Assembly (NCBI GenBank): GCA_963691655.1
Contig: OY829326.1
Location: 90,327,235 to 90,391,234 of the forward strand
DNA: 64,000 bases
DNA from: Toxonevra muliebris
Taxonomy: Eukaryota; Arthropoda; Insecta; Diptera; Pallopteridae
Reading direction: 5' to 3'
Of the stretch, positions 58,598 to 64,000 are shown piece by piece. Every line of letters starts with the position of its first letter. Position 1 is the first letter of the stretch. The notes beneath the pieces are model-generated. The model was not told where the DNA came from. It was given only the letters and a program-made list of their open reading frames with translations, and made no database searches. The translations under genes were made by a program, and so were the position numbers.

Positions 58598-60540
58598 GAT
58601 CAGTGACTTGCTCGAGCAAAGTATTCTTCTTTATTGACCAATTTGTAGTTTCTAAATCTACGGCATCCCATTTTAGATTAAATTCCCTACCAATTTTATT
58701 GAGTGGGTCAGCCCAAAATATATTTTTATCCAATATTTTGTATGTGAGTTTGTGCGGCAGTCTTTTTCTACTGTAACTAAAAATTGTTCTTTGAATGTAA
58801 TCCAAATGAAGTGCAAGGGTGTACAAATGTCCGCATTCCGCACCAATTTCTAGCATTATAGCATATGTGGGGGAGCATCCTGGTCGACAAAACATTTTTT
58901 TAATAAAATATAGTTGAAGTTTATCTACTTCTTGAAATAGTGTGTTTCCTCAACTTGTGCAGCATAGCTTTGGGTAGCACGGTATACTGCTCGAAACCAG
59001 CGCCACTTCGAGCTTAAAGTTATGTCCTTTTTTGCAAAGAAACTGGTCCATGCTAAGTTTATGCTAACTTTAGCGAAATTGTTGCGTTTTCAAGGTGCTT
59101 GTTAAAATACATCTTTGGGGCTATTAACCTACTAACCACCCCCAAATAACAGTACTCATTCGTTATTTTTACTTCTACTCCTTTATGTTGTTACTTTTCT
59201 CGTCTAGATAGTCTTCCCCTTTGCCTCAATACCATTATAGCTGATTTGTCCAAATTTATTTCCATGCTCCACTTATAACAATACGTTTCAAGATTGTCTA
59301 TCATATTTTGTAATACATCCACGTCGTCCGCTAATATAACAATATTTCCTGCGTATAAGAGTACTCAAACATTTAGGCTCTGACCTACATAGCTCTTCTT
59401 GTATATCATTCAAATAAAGCGCAAAGAGAAGAGGTGAGATTAAACACCCTTGCTTTACCCTTAATAAAGTACAAAATTCATCCGATAACTCATTATTTAC
59501 TCTTACCACACATTTTGTTTCCGTATACACTCGCTGCAAAAAGTTTACGCACTTAGAAGACAATCCCATTTCATACAATTTGTAAAAATGCAGATTTCTG
59601 GGAACGTTATCAAATTCGGCTCTAAAGTCAACGAAAAAAGCGTAGACCTTTTTCCTTTCGCAAAATTTTAGCGTTACGAAAGCTGTAAGATTATATTCCC
59701 TTCTTGAATATTGGACAAATTATGCTGGTGTGGAAAATTTTGCCTGAATCTCCAGAATTATACATCTTCGTGAATATTTTGGCTAACTCATCCAACAAAT
59801 CAGTTGGGCTATTCTTAAAAAACTCATAGGGCACACCATCGACTTCCGGAGTTTTATTCGGCTTTGTTTTATTTAACATTCTATGAATTTCTTCCGTAGT
59901 GATTGGTTTATCTAACTCATATATTTCAACTAAATTTGCTGCATACAGCACATCGTGGGTCTTTTGGGTGGGATTTAACAATGTTTCGAAATAACTTTTG
60001 AAGGTCGATGCATTTATACATGTTTCTAGGTTTTTTCATTCCCCTCTTAACTTGGATACCAGGTCCCCCCATTCTTTACTATCTTTCACATTATTTATCT
60101 TTTGATCGATCTCATCGTAAAACAAATTTTTTATCTTCCTGCATGTTTCTTTGAAAGCTTTTTTGCCTCAGTATATTTATTTTTATCATCCGGATTATGA
60201 GTAGCATAAAATATGTTAAGCCAATAAAAGGAGGTTTTACGTACTCTTGCTCATTTGAAATCAAACCATACTTCTTTTTTTCTCGATCATCCTACCTTCT
60301 ATCTGCTTTTTTGGAAATGATTTGAAATTTATTTGCGTTAGGTTGTCTAAACTTATCTTCTGAAGAATTTGCAGGTTCTAAATTTTCGCTTACATTTATT
60401 CTAAAGGTTTCCGGAAAGATGTTGCTTCATTTCAGCTTAGAATTAACTTGTAAATTTGTCTTTTTACTATTGCCACTACAAGGTAAGGTCGCACTCAAGA
60501 TAAATGGCATGTGATCTGACCACAATCAGCGTGGCCGTTA
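58598..60540 (-). mobile_element. LINE remnant, endonuclease end to RT C-terminus
   Basis: Minus strand, in order: WSDHMPFILSATLPCS (endonuclease end, about 60,520), linker, KPITTEEIHRMLNKTKPNKT and VDGVPYEFFKNSPTDLLDEL (RT entry, 59,981-59,691), GLSSKCVNFLQRVYTETKCV, then VKQGCLISPLLFALYLNDIQ (59,578-59,400), a YAGNIVILADDVDVLQNMID active site (YADD degraded) and MEINLDKSAIMVL, then a C-terminal region LPHKLTYKILDKNIFWADPL. Frameshifts and stops occur at several points. The clade is not certain; the 'GVKQGCLLSPLLF' style fits RTE/L1-like or ingi-like groups better than jockey. Confidence 0.75.
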
Positions 60541-61299
60541 TGAGACTAAACTTACAATTTACAACCTTTTTAACTGCTTGGAGACTTTGACACTTTTCGA
60601 AAATACCCGAAACTTGAGACTTTTTTAAGAATCCTTGCAAATTTCAAGGTTTTTTTGCAAAAATGTGATATTCACATGAAATTATACGAAAAATTCATTA
60701 CCTTTATCTCTTGAAAGTTCGCAACACTATTTACATACATACTTTTTAGTTGCAACACTGTCGTTTTACAACATTTTTTACAAACTTGTTTCTATTTTCA
60801 AATTTGTCACACTGACTTACGGAAAATTGTTTGGCTGATTAAAAGTTCACAAATGATAGATACTAGCAGACTTTCCCGAGTTTGCGATTTTTTAGATTTT
60901 TTTTCAAAATAGACCGGTAATCGATAGAGCTGAAATATTTTGAGAATCATCATAAAATAAACAGAGGTTCATTTTTGGAAATGTACAACAACTTTTTGCT
61001 CAAGGCACCTTAATGTAATAATGTACTTGCGATAACTAATTCTTTTTTACTTTCAAAACATTAATACATTTTTTGTGTATGCAAACTGCTATGAATTGAA
61101 ATAAAAGTTGCTTTTATTAAAAAAAAATGGGATGAGATTTTTTTACTCTCAATGGTCTACGATAAATTTGTCCATGAAGCCCAAGAAATCTTTATTCACA
61201 GCAAATGTCATTAATTGAGCTACCCATACTGCCTATAAATGTCATGTTTCCTTCCTTATCACCATTTACTCTTCACAATAAAGGCCATATAAACAAAAT

Positions 61300-61965
61300 A
61301 TCACAAGAAGCTGTTAAACTTGTCAGTTTTTTCTACGACTACGGCATCTTTTCTCTAGAACTTGTAGATGTGCTTTATACTGAATTCTTGAAAGCATTTG
61401 AAAACATCATTCACTGTATTTTAGTTGCGAAGCGTGCTGAAATACACTTTTTCAGATAGGATCAAATCTTACTTGTCAGTAACAATGTGAAATCATCATC
61501 AATTAATTTTTTCCTTTTTTTGGAGTCCCACAGAGTAGTATTCTTGGAATTTTGTTTTTTATTTTATTTATTAATGATATTTGTAAATGTATGGTAAATT
61601 CTAATTTTATGTTATATGCTGATGACCTTAAGTTATTAAACCGAGTTTGCAATGATACATACTATCTCAAAGTAAAATTATGTCCTCAACTCTAAATATT
61701 TAGTTCAAAGTTATTTGTTTACAACTGTTAACGCCATCAGTGCCCTAGGTGTAATTTTTTATCTCATAAATTTTCTAGTACCTACTTAATTCAATTTGAT
61801 TGGAAAGAATTCAAGAAATGTTCTCACGGTTCTCCGTTCCTCTCATATAATGCGCGAAGCTTATTTTTAGACTTGAAAACTTTTAAGACGCGGCCAAAGG
61901 CTGCGTCTTTAAATTTAATTTTTGACTTTATTTCACATAATCTTGATTGCAAAAATGCTTAATCC
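61300..61965 (+). pseudogene. Jockey-clade LINE fragment
   Basis: Plus-strand blocks: LELVDVLYTEFLKAFENIIH (the 'DVVYTDFSKAFD' palm block with D-to-E change, about 61,360-61,420), FFGVPQSSILGILFFILFIN followed by DIC, NSNFMLYADDLKLLNRV with YADD intact (about 61,600-61,650), and ARSLFLDLKTFKTRPKAASL (about 61,850). The RT is internally deleted and frameshifted. It resembles the family at 38 and 52.8 kb. Confidence 0.75.
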
Positions 61966-62122
61966 CATTAGTTCAATGTGCTATCTACACATTTGTGACA
62001 TTTCAAACTATTTTATAACAAGAATTGTAGTTCAAATTAATGAATTGACTGTCTTTGAGTTTGATTTCTGTCTTTGAGTTTGATTTCTTTATCTTCTTTA
62101 GCAAGGTTTTAAAAGAATATTA

Positions 62123-63063
62123 AGGGTCCTCTTCTAAGCGCGAAAATGCCTTGAAAACGCGTAAGCCTCGAAAGTTTGCAAGCCTCGAAAATGAACTGTC
62201 AAATTTTGTATGAAAAATAGTTTACGCGCACCTCGAAAGTTTTCGAGGCAATTTTGCCTCGAATGCAGCCTCGAAAGTTTTCACGAATGTTTCAGTGTTG
62301 CCATATTTGATATTAAATGGCTAAAGAACATTATTTTGGCTAGCGCATCATACATATTGCAAACTCAATTCTGTTAGTCGAAGGGCAATATTACATTAAA
62401 ATTTTGCATTTTTTATTAAAGAGCTCTGAAATGTTCAGCAAATCATAGACCAAATTGAACGTTAGGTAGTGTAGGAACCTATCAAATTGTAAGAGCGCAT
62501 CCACAATTCACTTAGCATTTTTTCAACATCTTATCATTCAGCGACTAATTATCGATATCAAGAATATGTTTAAAAGTGTAAACAAACGTTCGCTTATTTC
62601 GTAATGTCATTAATGCTCATTTTGATCGAGTTGATTTAATTACGGAAATTTATATTTTTGTTTTTAATTTGTCATATTAATTACATAAATTCTTAAAAAA
62701 TATATAAATAAAACATTCTTATATGTAATATTTCCATGTTGAAGATACAATTAATTCCATACGGAAACATAACAAACATGCTTAAGACATTCTCCCTTTA
62801 ATTTCAGTTCAAAGTAATAAATATATGACATAAATATATATTTTCATTAAATACAATTCTCACTTTCTTCCGTTGCCTTTTTCTTTGCCTTTGAAATAAC
62901 AACCCTGTTCGAAAAATACTGCAATGGAGCCCTAATCACAACTGTCAAGCCGCTGATTTGCACTCTGGTTTTCTTGTTGGTTAAATGGTGCCTTCATGTA
63001 AACTAGCGCGATAACTCGAAAGTTTTCGAGTTTTTCCAGTCTTCGAGTTTAAATAAGGACCCT
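62123..63063. mobile_element. Palindrome-rich DNA element, 941 bp
   Basis: Ends AGGGTCCTCTTCTAAGCGCG and, inward from the right, AGGGTCCTTATTTAAACTCG, each beside TA (62,121-62,122; 63,064-63,065). The left 170 bp hold repeated CTCGAAAGTTTTCGAG-type palindromes, which recur near the right end (63,015-63,031). No transposase. TA duplication suggests a Tc1/mariner-type MITE. Confidence 0.55.
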
Positions 63064-63288
63064 TATTGTTTAATTTACTCAAGTTATGCCCCTTTTTTTA
63101 GTTTTAAGTTTGAATTTTATAATTGTTCATTTCTAGTCTGTAAGGAAATGTATTTCATAGATAAATACTTAAATTATAAAAAATTGGATTTCACACAATA
63201 CGAATTTGCATAAACGCCATGTTACTCATACGCACTGGTGCACAAATATTTTGTTATAAGTTTTGTATTGGAATATTCTAAAACTTAC

Positions 63289-63372
63289 CTTTCCCGACGA
63301 TGAGATCGTTGATGCTGATGGTGTACCTGATGATTGTGCACTTAAAGCAGCTCTACTACTATTCGCTTGCAT
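63289..63372 (-). CDS. First coding exon of a PDZ-protein gene
   Basis: Reading the minus strand, an ATG at 63,372-63,370 opens 28 codons (starts MQANSSRAALSAQSSG, then Ser/Thr/Pro-rich, ending SSSGK) and stops at a textbook donor, AAG|GTAAGT (intron starts 63,288). A TAA lies in frame 15 bases upstream of the ATG, so this is a genuine N-terminus, with G at -3. The codon boundary falls exactly at the splice site (phase 0), matching the phase-0 acceptor of the PDZ exon at 23,023. The peptide has no domain; it looks like a flexible, low-complexity N-terminal tail. Joining to the PDZ exon is inference: intervening exons could exist, although I saw none in the intron. Gene identity not recognised. 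Confidence 0.6.
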
Positions 63373-63560
63373 TGCAGTAACCGATTAATTATGCCGCTGC
63401 AGCTGCCACCCACAAACAGCCGCAAAACTCGCGTTTGCACTCGCTCCGAGTTTGCTTCTCTTCACTTCGGGCACACAAATGCAACACGCGCAAACAAACA
63501 CATACAACAATCAAGATGATGCTGATGATGAGACTGACGACGGTCGCACATTCATTGTTG
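63373..63560 (-). promoter_or_regulatory. 5' UTR / possible promoter of the PDZ gene
   Basis: This stretch is visibly more GC-rich than its surroundings and lies directly upstream of the ATG. On the minus strand a TCAGTC (63,537-63,532) fits the insect Initiator consensus TCAKTY, about 165 bases before the ATG. No clear TATA box or downstream promoter element was seen. The transcription start is therefore only a suggestion. Confidence 0.3.
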
Positions 63561-64000
63561 TTTTATATACTTTTAATTATAATTTTAACATGAATTTCAC
63601 TGCTGCCTCATACATGTTTCGTTATTTTTTTTCTTTTAAATTTTATTCAATCAAATCAAATAAAAAAAAGGGTTCCGAAATTTTAGCTCTTTTTCTACAT
63701 ATTTGCATGTATCTAAATAAAAGAAAAGCAAGAAATAAAAACAAAATTTCTTGTCATGTCAAAAACACAAAAATGTAGCAAAAATATATTCAAAATTTAA
63801 ATTGAAAAGGAAAAATAATAACGCGTATTACACAAACGCCTCGTTGAACAGATGAAATGTACATAAATACACACATACACACACATATGTTCGTTTAAGC
63901 TTAAACATACTATTACACTGGTTTACAAATTTCAATTTTCGTAAAATATATACTTTCTCCTACATTATTTTTAGGGTAATTTTGGTGTGCTAGGCACTAC
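63561..64000. other. Upstream flank of the PDZ gene, no feature
   Basis: AT-rich DNA with an open plus-strand frame of low complexity; no convincing promoter motif beyond the region already described. Confidence 0.35.

Larger units (their letters stand above)
23024..63288 (-). other. Probable ~40.3-kb intron between the two exons
   Basis: Bounded by GTAAGT at 63,288 and TTGCAG at 23,024, both phase 0. The interval holds no other exon I can support and is filled with transposon relics on both strands. The extent as one intron is inference from matching phase and strand; alternative first exons or skipped exons cannot be excluded. Confidence 0.45.

Noticed and set aside
63452..63778. 108-codon plus-strand frame with acidic N-terminus
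   Set aside because: It opens inside the probable 5' UTR of the minus-strand gene and soon becomes Lys/Asn/Phe-rich low complexity; no motif.

Overview
The window looks like non-coding-rich nuclear DNA from an insect, most likely a higher fly. It is strongly AT-rich. Its only convincing host coding sequence is two short exons with canonical insect splice sites. It is packed with decayed transposons of insect type: jockey/CR1/R1-like LINEs, hAT, IS630/Tc1/mariner, PIF/Harbinger, piggyBac-like MITEs and tRNA-derived SINEs. One dispersed repeat (about 29.35-29.48 kb) resembles sequence I associate with tephritid fruit flies; that is memory, not a search. No bacterial, organellar, viral or CRISPR features were seen.

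Host gene (minus strand). A first coding exon at 63,289-63,372 (ATG, 28 codons, donor GTAAGT) and an internal exon at 22,841-23,023 (61 codons, PDZ domain core, donor GTAAGT) are both in phase 0, so they could be spliced directly. If so, almost the whole window is one intron of about 40 kb of a PDZ-protein gene, and 1-22,840 is the next intron. The PDZ fold is incomplete in this exon, so at least one more exon must lie beyond the window or be unrecognised here.

Layout. 1-8.6 kb: TTAA-flanked piggyBac-like MITEs, a composite element holding a 998-bp pogo-like transposon and two tRNA-like sequences in opposite orientation, a minisatellite, and a 1,981-bp hAT element with a perfect 8-bp target duplication. 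8.6-13.5 kb: featureless AT-rich DNA. 13.5-17.0 kb: an IS630/mariner-like relic (DUF4817-type transposase) split by a 2.9-kb hAT element, itself containing short-repeat arrays and a 139-bp triplication. 20.6-22.7 kb: an RNase-H-bearing LINE remnant, a 798-bp PIF/Harbinger element and a foldback element. 22.8-23.0 kb: the PDZ exon. 24.5-32.4 kb: SINEs, LINE and Tc1-like scraps, three consecutive hairpins and a long-range inverted repeat. 35-45.5 kb: dense nesting of DUF4817 and Tc1 transposase relics, two more hAT elements, two LINEs and MITEs. 47-62 kb: at least five LINE fragments from several clades, a DUF4817 C-terminus and AT-rich tandem repeats. 62.1-63.1 kb: a palindrome-rich element with TA duplications just inside the host gene's first exon.

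The most notable pattern is a group of at least three, probably four, non-autonomous hAT elements sharing CAGTRGCG ends. Most of them have little or no transposase left; three carry arrays of degenerate 12-16 bp repeats. I found no convincing new functional gene system; the interest lies in transposon structure and in the large-intron PDZ gene.
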